DNA of 5,991 nt from Nitrospirota bacterium (GTDB taxonomy: Bacteria > Nitrospirota > Nitrospiria > Nitrospirales > UBA8639): contig QIDY01000016.1 in the NCBI GenBank assembly GCA_003228495.1, positions 1 through 5,991 on the forward strand, in the 5' to 3' direction. Within the stretch, counting starts at the first letter, position 1, and each line of letters starts with the position of its first letter. A program made the translations under genes and the position numbers. Under the pieces are notes generated by a model. It was not told the DNA's origin, searched no databases, and saw nothing but the letters and a program-made list of their open reading frames with translations. Shown here piece by piece: positions 1 to 5,552 of this stretch.

Positions 1-86
1 TTCTTTTTCGAATCATTGCTTTAATTCATTTACCACACTGCTCCTGTTTTTTATTAAGTGACATAACGAGGAACAGAAAAGTCTGT

Positions 87-209
87 GACCCCTTTAAGCG
101 ATACGGTTACCCCCAATCGGATACAGCAGCTTTCCTGGAACTGGATCGAACAACCATCAGCAAGGCCGTCAACAAAACCAACCAGACAACGCGGAGATAC
201 CGCAATTCA
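87..209 (+). pseudogene. Helix-turn-helix fragment resembling the C-terminal tail of a REP-associated (Y1) transposase
   Basis: The plus-strand frame starting at base 87 reads DPFKRYGYPQSDTAAF, then LELDRTTISKAVNK. This is a strong helix-turn-helix pattern: a 'YGYPQ' lead-in, an 'AAFLELD' first helix and a 'RTTISKAV' recognition helix. Many REP-associated tyrosine transposases carry this kind of DnaA-C-like tail after the catalytic HUH domain, typically '(K/R)YGY..EIA..LG(L/V)..(S/T)TIS+'. No HUH motif, catalytic tyrosine or start codon is visible upstream within the window. The frame stays open from base 3 but looks non-family before about base 87, and after about base 209 it runs into low-complexity GC-rich DNA. 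I read it as the remnant of a mobile-element gene, with the bulk lost or lying to the left. It could also be the tail of another HTH regulator. This is the only likely coding trace on the plus strand. Confidence 0.4.
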
Positions 210-378
210 CCCTTCGACGCGTTTCACTTGCTCAGGACAGGCGGCCTGGCCCCATTCCCCTCTGCCCCTCTGGCCCCATGCCCCTCAGCAGACCTTTCGA
301 GCCTGGTGATGTCTTTCTTTGTGGCCAGGGTGCAACCAGCCAAGATGCGAGATAGAACTGCAATTGTCGCTAACCTTG
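210..378. other. Intergenic GC-rich stretch downstream of the zinc-ribbon gene
   Basis: No gene was recognised here. Together with bases 1-86 it makes up most of the non-genic left end. It holds the imperfect 24-base duplication at 246-293 and is otherwise featureless. A CCTGG / CCAGG pair near 300-328 could form only a 5-bp stem with a long loop and has no U tract, so no convincing terminator is seen for the minus-strand gene that ends at 379. Confidence 0.4.
246..293. repeat. Imperfect 24-bp tandem duplication
   Basis: Two adjacent 24-base units both begin CTGGCCCCAT and then share CCCCTC. The second unit diverges over its last seven bases. The tract is C-rich on the plus strand. It looks like a simple slippage duplication in noncoding DNA. 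Two degenerate copies are too few to call a functional array. Confidence 0.4.
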
Positions 379-981
379 TCACCCGATTTTCTTTCTCGCG
401 GCCTCCCCAGCCTCAGTGTTCGGATATTTCTTCACGACAAGATGAAAATAGGCTTTCGCTGTTTCAGCGTTTCCATTATTTTCATGGTGGTAAGCTGTTG
501 CCAGCATGTCGTTAGGATTTAGTTTCTCATGGCCATTTTTGATATGTCCCCAAAAGGCCTGGGCCTTTTTTATATAATCCTCCTTCCATTCGGAGAGGTC
601 AGCTTTACAGAAGCGGCAGATCTTTGCGGCACCCTTAATGGTTTCAGCACACATCGGGCACTGGATCTCCGCCGGAAACACCATTCTGGGATCGCCACCT
701 TCTGATTCAACTGAGGGCGGCCCTGATATTGGTTGTCCCTGGGGACCCCCAGGCATTGATGGAACAGATGGCATTGATGGTATCGTCCCACCTGGTGTTG
801 CCTCTGGCTGTGGTGATTGGGCAACGTTAACGTTTACTGTTTGGGGTTCCTTCGCGGCAGGTTTCACAGCCAACGCAATAAGAACCAATGGTGGGAAAAT
901 GAGGCAGCCTAAAAACCACAGAAAGCCTGACCGGCCCTTGTTGCTTGCTCCAGCGAATATCGGAATGATTATCCAAAGCAT
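379..981 (-). CDS. Membrane-anchored zinc-ribbon protein with TPR-like C-terminal tail
   Basis: This 200-residue protein has three parts. Residues 1-10 and about 18-38 are hydrophobic and flank a short polar loop (NKGRSG), a layout common in small 'KGRS-GF' two-helix membrane anchors. A flexible Pro/Gly/Ser/Met-rich linker spans about 41-98 and includes a short near-repeat, IPSMPSVPSMP. A rubredoxin-like zinc ribbon follows at 108-125, with four cysteines as CPMC (C108, C111) and CRFC (C122, C125). The last 65 residues are helical and resemble one tetratricopeptide hairpin (about 162-198, containing GNAETAKAYFHLVVKKYPN). The ATG is preceded by AAGGGG at 988-993, six bases away. The gene starts 15 bases after the frameshifted small ORF at 997-1210 and is probably co-transcribed with it. 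The architecture suggests an inner-membrane adaptor with a cytoplasmic zinc ribbon. No enzymatic function can be assigned. Confidence 0.8.
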   Translation of the reverse strand: MLWIIIPIFAGASNKGRSGFLWFLGCLIFPPLVLIALAVKPAAKEPQTVNVNVAQSPQPEATPGGTIPSMPSVPSMPGGPQGQPISGPPSVESEGGDPRMVFPAEIQCPMCAETIKGAAKICRFCKADLSEWKEDYIKKAQAFWGHIKNGHEKLNPNDMLATAYHHENNGNAETAKAYFHLVVKKYPNTEAGEAARKKIG

Positions 982-996
982 AACGTGCCCCTTTGT

Positions 997-1210
997 CTAC
1001 TCAGTCCCCCTAAGCGCCTCTCTTATTTTTGTGATCCGCTCCTTCTTTTTCTCCTGGTCCTGATCAACGAGGAAGTCTTTGGGGTCGGAGCGAGAATTGT
1101 GGTATTCACGACTAAATCAGGAGGTTTTTCCCTTCCCATCCATTCCCAACCTCAAGCCGGCAAAAATCCTCTCCACTTTCATTATTAACAGACTGGACTG
1201 CCTGTGTCAT
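997..1210 (-). pseudogene. Small ORF of about 70 codons, apparently frameshifted, upstream of the zinc-ribbon gene
   Basis: An ATG at 1208-1210 has a good ribosome-binding site (GAGG at 1219-1222, eight bases upstream). It opens a frame starting MTQAVQSVNNESGEDFCRLE that stops at 1112-1114 after 32 codons. A second frame, with no start codon of its own, reads SREYHNSRSDPKDFL and ends KIREALRGTE at a stop at 997-999. It has a protein-like composition, with a charged helical tail. The whole interval is 214 bases, one more than 71 codons, so removing a single base near 1115-1130 would join the two frames into a protein of about 70 residues. That protein would end 15 bases before the next gene's ATG. 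I recognise no family. Alternatives are a genuine 32-residue peptide gene followed by chance open sequence, or a sequencing error in the A/T-rich junction. Its position suggests an operon with the 379-981 gene. Confidence 0.4.
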
Positions 1211-1261
1211 GTCTCCTGCCTCATGGGAAATCAGTATTCGCCATATAATACTACCATCCGC

Positions 1262-1480
1262 TCATTGAAATTCCTGACAGTAAACCCAAGTGACCGTATC
1301 AGGAACAGCACAATTCCCGCTCTGACCCCAATCCCTCATGGTGTCCGTCACTTCATGATAGTTGGGATTCCTCAGGAACGCTGTGTCGGTGATCATGAGA
1401 GCGGGAATACAAGTGTCCCAGAAGGAAGCGCGGATAGCGTGATGAGGCTGGACAGGGTTCCAGTTGGTCGCGAAAAATCC
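1262..1480 (-). pseudogene. C-terminal remnant of an M28-family zinc peptidase
   Basis: On the minus strand, the frame running from about 1480 down to a TGA at 1262-1264 reads in part FWDTCIPALMITDTAFLRNP and then NYHEVTDT. This matches the C-terminal signature of M28 metallopeptidases (aminopeptidase Y/S-like): a 'FW.aGiPAl..TDta..RNpnYH..tDT' block. The His of the YH..(T)DT motif is the last zinc ligand in that family. There is no start codon, the N-terminal catalytic domain is absent, and the frame is closed upstream by a TGA at 1487-1489 inside the end of dprA. The sequence after TDT no longer looks like the family. The fragment starts essentially at the dprA stop codon, so the rest of the peptidase gene was probably removed when the DprA/helicase cassette arrived or by later deletion. 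It is not expected to be functional. Confidence 0.6.
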
Positions 1481-2694
1481 TAACTTTCATCAAACATCGC
1501 CAGTTGATTTCCTTTGGCCTTTTGAATTAATGAATAGCTAACTGGCGTTCCTTTCTTGATTATTTGCTCAGACTCAATAGCTTTTCTAAGCCAAACATCT
1601 AATTGCTTAGGCGTCAAATCAAAAACGTCTTGCAATTCAGTTCGGGTCATTGAATCATTTTTTAAAAGAGATTTAAGTTTGAAGAGGAATATTTCGTAGA
1701 AGGATCGATTACTTTGATCTGCGATGCAATCTATTTTTACATCTTTCTCATCATTTGATGTACTTTTCCTTCCTAGGAGGCTATTCAAATCACCTTCCAC
1801 AATGTTATGGGGAAGCCAACTTCCTCCCAAATTAACTAAATCATTGTTTCCAGAATCGGGATCACTTGTCCTCTTCACCCAAAGTGGAACCCATTGCTTT
1901 TTCAAATTTTCGGTTGCCCCGCTCCAAGTTCCCCCGGTTCTTCCAGAATGAACAACCACGGCTGCCTCAGACAAACAGTAAATGTATTTGTTTCTAGCCA
2001 TAGCGTTTCCAACATTGAAGCCAGCTTCCGGAGAAAACGGAGAGATGAGGACAATGTTTTTCCTTTGAATATGGTTTCTGTATATTCGTGAAGTACTCTT
2101 TTTAAGCAAACTGTCTGCAAGAACTCCAATTGCCGTTCCCTCTGCCTCGAGGGCGCCAAGCATGGATGCTTCATCAACACCCCGTGCTCCTCCTGAAACA
2201 ATGGCAAAACCTGATGCTGCAGCTTTGCCACCAATGGTTCTTGAGAATTTGAGGTCTTCATTCGTGACATCTCTTGACCCAACGGCAGCGATCGCCGGTT
2301 TATTCAGCAGATTATTGTCACCGCTTCCAAAGAGGACGGGTGGACAATTGTGATTGAGACGTTCTGTTAATTTTTCGGGATAGGCAGAATCAGATCGCGT
2401 GATAATCCAGAGACCGGCTCGGCTCCACTTTTCAACACTTAGAGCCAGGGTTGTACCACGATTTATTAGGGTTTCCATTCTCTCCAGTGAGATCTTGTTG
2501 TCTTGAAAACCACGAAGCAGTTCACGCCTATTGCCGACCAGGAGTTCCCCTGGAGCTATGGATTGTTCTGTAAGCCAGCGAGCAAACCTACCCCACTCGG
2601 TTGGGGTGAGAGGCCCGTGTTCCATCGGCCCCTTGTCTCCGAAATGGGTTGTCAGTAGTAATGTGGTTTGAGCATCTTGACTTAACTGTTTCAT
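1480..2694 (-). CDS. dprA: DprA-like DNA-processing protein (SLOG/Rossmann fold) with C-terminal winged helix
   Basis: This 404-residue protein belongs to the DprA/Smf family. DprA binds ssDNA and loads RecA during transformation; related SLOG proteins occur in conflict systems. Residues 1-95 are an all-helical N-terminal region. At 105-124 is the family block YPEKLTERLNHNCPPVLFGS. The Rossmann core runs from about 133 to 275: AAVGSRDVT (136-144), the nucleotide/DNA-loop SGGARGVDEAS (167-177), LISPFSPEAGFN (216-227), ARNKYIYCLSEA (233-244) and GRTGGTWSGA (251-260). Residues about 331-390 look like a winged helix (TRTELQDVFDLTPKQLDVWL), similar in place to the DprA DML1 domain. The usual 'D..AH..AL' histidine is replaced (DEASMLGAL). 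Translation is probably coupled to the helicase gene: its stop and this ATG are one base apart, and a modest GGAA Shine-Dalgarno at 2701-2704 lies inside the helicase's last codons. The symbol is family-level. This is more likely an accessory paralogue than the housekeeping competence gene. Confidence 0.88.
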   Translation of the reverse strand: MKQLSQDAQTTLLLTTHFGDKGPMEHGPLTPTEWGRFARWLTEQSIAPGELLVGNRRELLRGFQDNKISLERMETLINRGTTLALSVEKWSRAGLWIITRSDSAYPEKLTERLNHNCPPVLFGSGDNNLLNKPAIAAVGSRDVTNEDLKFSRTIGGKAAASGFAIVSGGARGVDEASMLGALEAEGTAIGVLADSLLKKSTSRIYRNHIQRKNIVLISPFSPEAGFNVGNAMARNKYIYCLSEAAVVVHSGRTGGTWSGATENLKKQWVPLWVKRTSDPDSGNNDLVNLGGSWLPHNIVEGDLNSLLGRKSTSNDEKDVKIDCIADQSNRSFYEIFLFKLKSLLKNDSMTRTELQDVFDLTPKQLDVWLRKAIESEQIIKKGTPVSYSLIQKAKGNQLAMFDES

Positions 2695-2695
2695 T

Positions 2696-4807
2696 TTATT
2701 TTCCGATTGCAGTTGTTGCTAAAACTATAGGATAAACAGGGCCACTTCCAGCAGATCTCAAAAGCGCCGCTATCACTGTCAACGTCCACCTTGAATCAAC
2801 CATGTCATCAAGTAGTAGGACAGGCTCTGTTTTTATATCACTATCCACTGCAAACACACCATCGAGATTCTGACATTGGTAAAAACTGTTTTGCATTTGC
2901 TTCTGCGGTCTATTTCGTGCTGTTTTTGTTACTACATTTTGAAAGGATAGTCCCAACCTCTTTGCTACCCGTTTGGCAAAATCAGGAACAAGAGCAGGAT
3001 GGTTGAAGGATGGCACAAAAGTCACCCAAGTAGGACGCGGATCCGGATTCCACCTCTCCTCGAACATCTCACAAACAGCATCGACCAACTTGTCACCGAA
3101 GTGATTGGCGTGTTTGCCGTTCATCACTACCCGACCCCAGCCTGCGTCTCCCCATCTTGAAAGTATACGCCCAGTTTCGGCTTCAAGTCCATGGCGATTC
3201 AAAATTCTGTGAAAACCGTATTTTTGAAAAGCATCCTTGGGTACTTGTTTCCTCGGTATTAACAACATCTCACTGTATCTTAAAAACAATGAAGATTTGA
3301 CGCCAAGTGTTTCCGAGAAGGTTTCAGGCATCCTGCCATCCGGCAGGCATCTGCTGCACTTACCGCAGGGGGTATCGGCATCGTCATCAAGCGAATTGCT
3401 AAGAAAGACCATTAGGCAATCTTCGTGATCAATGTATTCCTGCACCTCCTTCCATTCTCTGGTTTTTTGCTGCACGAGGAAATTTATGCGCTCTTGGTCC
3501 ATTTCAAAATCTACGGCTGTACGTAGCCACTTTCTGTCTTCCCTGATAACTGGTGCAGGGTTCTCCACACTCAACAACTTGAGGACTTGTTCTATCTGTC
3601 CTTTGGTCAAGTTAACCCTTCTCTGTAATTCTGGCATTGACAGCCCATCAGATCGCTCCAATGCCTGAAGTATCTGGTTAACTTGTCCTCCGCCAGGGAA
3701 AGCGGCATTTCGGAAATGTTCGTGGATGTCTTGGTCTTCTCTGCCAGAAAGAAGAATCCCTCGTGCACTTTCGATTGCCCTTCCTGCGCGCCCAACCTGT
3801 TGATAGTAGGCAACCACCGAACCCGGAGCCTGGTAGTGGATCACGAATCCCAGGTCTGGTTTGTCATAACCCATACCGAGAGCTGTAGTGGCTACCAATA
3901 CTTTTATCTCATTTTTCAGGAGCATGCTCTCCAGAGCGATCCTGTAACTGCTGGAATCGGGATTTCCGGCGTGTGTCACATCGGAATAGTAGGCAGCTGA
4001 ACTGATGCCGTTCAGATTTAACCACTCAGCGACCTGTTCAGCGTCCTTTTTTGTCAAAGTGTACACGATCCCTGTGCCTGGAATATCAGGGAGATGTTCT
4101 GACAGCCAGGCCAATCGAGCCGCCTGATCCGGAAGTCGTATGTTTTGCAGAAACAAACTTTCTCTGATTAGAGGCCCGCGAAGCACTTCTATGTCACCGA
4201 GTTGAGAAACAACATCTTTGACAACCCTGTTGTTGGCAGTAGCTGTAGTACCAAGTATCGGCATGTTCGGCGGCATCTGCTTTAAGACATTGGCTATCCG
4301 ACGGTAGTCCGGTCTGAAATCGTGACCCCAATCGGATATGCAATGCGCTTCATCAACCACAAGGAGTCCGAGATTGTCTGAAATTGGAAGCAAAACATCC
4401 CGCACAAACTCGTCATTGGAGAGGCGTTCCGGAGAGATAAGAAGTACATCGACATCACCTTCAGCAATCCGCTCCTTGACCTCATCCCACTCTTCCTGGT
4501 TAGAAGAGTTTATGGTCACAGCTGTGATGCCGAGGCGTTCTGCTGCCGGGATCTGGTTTCTCATCAGAGCAAGAAGGGGGGAGATGACTATGGTAGGACC
4601 TTGATTGCCTTCTCGAAAGACTTTAGCGCTGATGAAGTACACGATGCTCTTACCCCATCCAGTTTTCTGGACAACAAGTAGTTTTTGTTTTTTATTAACG
4701 ACCGCATCAATAGCTTCCCATTGGTTAGGCCGGAATGAGGCAGACTTATCATCTAGAGCATTTCTAAGAAGATCTTCTGCTATAGACTTTTCCACACGGA
4801 TCCCCAT
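2696..4807 (-). CDS. recQ: RecQ-family DNA helicase fused to a ComF-like phosphoribosyltransferase domain
   Basis: This 703-residue protein is an ATP-dependent 3'-5' helicase by family. Visible motifs, in order, are FRPNQ (25-29, motif 0), QKTGWGKS (47-54, Walker A, K53), VISPLLALMRNQ (74-85), VVDEAHCISDWGHDFRPDY (150-168; DEAH plus the RecQ aromatic-rich loop), TTAT (187-190), VATTALGMGYDKPD (305-318) and QQVGRAGR (336-343, arginine finger). Residues about 375-432 resemble a winged helix. A zinc cluster follows (C464, C481, C484, C487). Residues about 592-700 form a type I PRT fold like ComF: WVTFVPS, then the PRPP-loop equivalent VLLLDDMVDSRWTL (663-676). No HRDC domain is seen. The ATG is preceded directly by an in-frame TGA, so no earlier in-frame start exists. 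It heads the two-gene operon with dprA. Housekeeping RecQ lacks a PRT domain, so this is a specialised accessory form, likely acting on foreign or stalled DNA. Helicase assignment is certain, PRT fairly sure, and biological role inferred. Confidence 0.93.
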   Translation of the reverse strand: MGIRVEKSIAEDLLRNALDDKSASFRPNQWEAIDAVVNKKQKLLVVQKTGWGKSIVYFISAKVFREGNQGPTIVISPLLALMRNQIPAAERLGITAVTINSSNQEEWDEVKERIAEGDVDVLLISPERLSNDEFVRDVLLPISDNLGLLVVDEAHCISDWGHDFRPDYRRIANVLKQMPPNMPILGTTATANNRVVKDVVSQLGDIEVLRGPLIRESLFLQNIRLPDQAARLAWLSEHLPDIPGTGIVYTLTKKDAEQVAEWLNLNGISSAAYYSDVTHAGNPDSSSYRIALESMLLKNEIKVLVATTALGMGYDKPDLGFVIHYQAPGSVVAYYQQVGRAGRAIESARGILLSGREDQDIHEHFRNAAFPGGGQVNQILQALERSDGLSMPELQRRVNLTKGQIEQVLKLLSVENPAPVIREDRKWLRTAVDFEMDQERINFLVQQKTREWKEVQEYIDHEDCLMVFLSNSLDDDADTPCGKCSRCLPDGRMPETFSETLGVKSSLFLRYSEMLLIPRKQVPKDAFQKYGFHRILNRHGLEAETGRILSRWGDAGWGRVVMNGKHANHFGDKLVDAVCEMFEERWNPDPRPTWVTFVPSFNHPALVPDFAKRVAKRLGLSFQNVVTKTARNRPQKQMQNSFYQCQNLDGVFAVDSDIKTEPVLLLDDMVDSRWTLTVIAALLRSAGSGPVYPIVLATTAIGK

Positions 4808-4836
4808 TCAAACCCCCACTTCCTCATGGAAGAAGC

Positions 4837-4842
4837 ATATTA
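4837..4842 (-). promoter_or_regulatory. Possible -10 element for the helicase-dprA operon
   Basis: On the minus strand TAATAT lies about 30 bases before the helicase ATG, in the A/T-rich gap left by the transporter remnant. No good -35 hexamer sits 16-18 bases upstream; the candidates there (around GATTAA) match poorly. A promoter is expected in this gap because the helicase is the first gene of its operon, but this exact placement is weak. Confidence 0.22.
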
Positions 4843-4858
4843 TTTCAAACAAGCTTAC

Positions 4859-4886
4859 TTTAATCCGAGATCAAAATAGGATTAAA
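4859..4886. repeat. Inverted repeat upstream of the helicase operon
   Basis: TTTAATCC at 4859-4866 and GGATTAAA at 4879-4886 are perfect 8-base inverted arms separated by 12 bases. The centre lies about 65 bases before the helicase ATG. The left arm covers the stop codon of the decayed transporter frame. The size and spacing would suit a dimeric repressor operator just upstream of the operon promoter. The arms also fall in former coding sequence, so coincidence is quite possible. Confidence 0.35.
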
Positions 4887-5280
4887 TTTTGTTTCATAAT
4901 CATATACATCAACATTCTCTTTCTTCTTAATATACCCAGCCACAGCATAAGTCAGGGGTGTTGCCAGGACCTCACAACTGCACTTTACCAACCACTGAGT
5001 AACGATCGCTGTTACAAGTCCACCTGGGAGGAAAGATACCGACGAAGGCGATCGTGATGAATACTGCTGAGTCAAGTCCTTGCCCGATCAACGTAGATCC
5101 TATGGTTCTAGTCCACAACCATTTTCCTTTAGTCGCAATCTTCAGTTTCGCCAGCACATAGGAGTTGGCGAATTCTCCAATCAGGTAAGCCACAAAAGAC
5201 GCAACAAGGATTCGTGGTACAAAACCAAGGATTCTCTCGTAAGATGCTTGACCACCCCAAAATCCTGCTGGGGGAAATAA
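4860..5280 (-). pseudogene. yhhQ: Queuosine-precursor transporter (COG1738/YhhQ-like) remnant, 5'-truncated and frameshifted
   Basis: The intact family is an inner-membrane carrier of about 220-240 residues that imports queuosine precursors (preQ0/preQ1). Here only the C-terminal part, about 139 codons, remains. From base 5280 downward one frame reads PPAGFWGGQASYERILGFVP, then RILVASFVAYLIGEFANSYV, then LWTRTIGSTLIGQGLDSAVF. These are the conserved helices and the family's WTRTIGST.(I/V)GQG.DS motif. At the GGG of 5026-5028 the frame breaks. The next frame continues GGLVTAIVTQWLVK, ATPLTYAVAGYIKKKE, DVYDYETKFNP to a stop at 4860-4862, the expected family C-terminus. One extra base in the CCC (minus strand) would account for the shift. 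Above 5280 the frame no longer resembles the family and the N-terminal helices are missing, so the gene has both a deletion and a frameshift. It is therefore not a simple sequencing error. Confidence 0.75.
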
Positions 5281-5552
5281 TTGAGGGGTCACTGGGCCAG
5301 GACGTGAATTGTGGTATTTCCCTGTCCACAATAGGTTTATTATACTTTCCATTACTCTTTTTGGCAAAGGCCTTGCCTGGATCAATAAAGAGGGACATAT
5401 AGATACCAGCAAATCTTCAGCGGACTAAAGCTGTCAACCGAATCCAAAACCCAAAAATAAAGAGCAGAGAACGAAGATGAAGCGCATGTCACTGCGAGGA
5501 GCTGCGTCGATTGTCAACACCCCGGTCCTCTGACATCGAGGGGGTTATAAGG
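5281..5552. other. Stretch between transporter remnant and nuclease with no recognised gene
   Basis: On the minus strand two overlapping frames are open near 5281-5412. One begins MSLFIDPGKAFAKKSNGKYN; the other leads into the transporter remnant. Neither matches a family I recognise, and the region probably records the deletion that removed the transporter's 5' half. Bases 5413-5552 hold nothing convincing: a bulged stem around 5519-5545 lacks a U tract and is not a terminator. Confidence 0.35.

Noticed and set aside
210..515. Continuation of the plus-strand HTH frame to base 515
   Set aside because: After about base 209 the frame passes through the C-rich duplication and then runs antisense to the zinc-ribbon gene. 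Nothing in it resembles a transposase.
638..1063. Plus-strand ORF of 141 codons with a Gly/Pro-rich product
   Set aside because: It lies antisense to the zinc-ribbon gene, and its Gly/Ile/Asp repeats are the reverse of that gene's PSMP linker. It has no ribosome-binding site or family features.
1079..1483. Plus-strand ORF of 134 codons across the gap left of dprA
   Set aside because: It is antisense to the M28 remnant and the small ORF, which have recognisable or protein-like sequence. The plus-strand product has no motif.
1262..1486. Treating the M28 fragment as a functional small gene
   Set aside because: It has no start codon or ribosome-binding site, the catalytic residues of the N-terminal part are missing, and the frame is closed by a stop inside dprA.
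5129..5398. Minus-strand ORF of 89 codons starting MSLFIDPGKAF
   Set aside because: Most of it overlaps the clearly homologous transporter frame in a different phase. Only its first 40 or so codons fall outside, and those match nothing I recognise.
5512..5517. Perfect TTGACA on the minus strand as a -35 box
   Set aside because: The hexamer 17 bases downstream (CAGTGA) is a poor -10, and no intact gene follows, only the transporter remnant.
5519..5545. Possible terminator after the nuclease gene
   Set aside because: The stem (CCTC/GAGG with outer C/G pairs) has a multi-base bulge, and no U run follows it on the minus strand.
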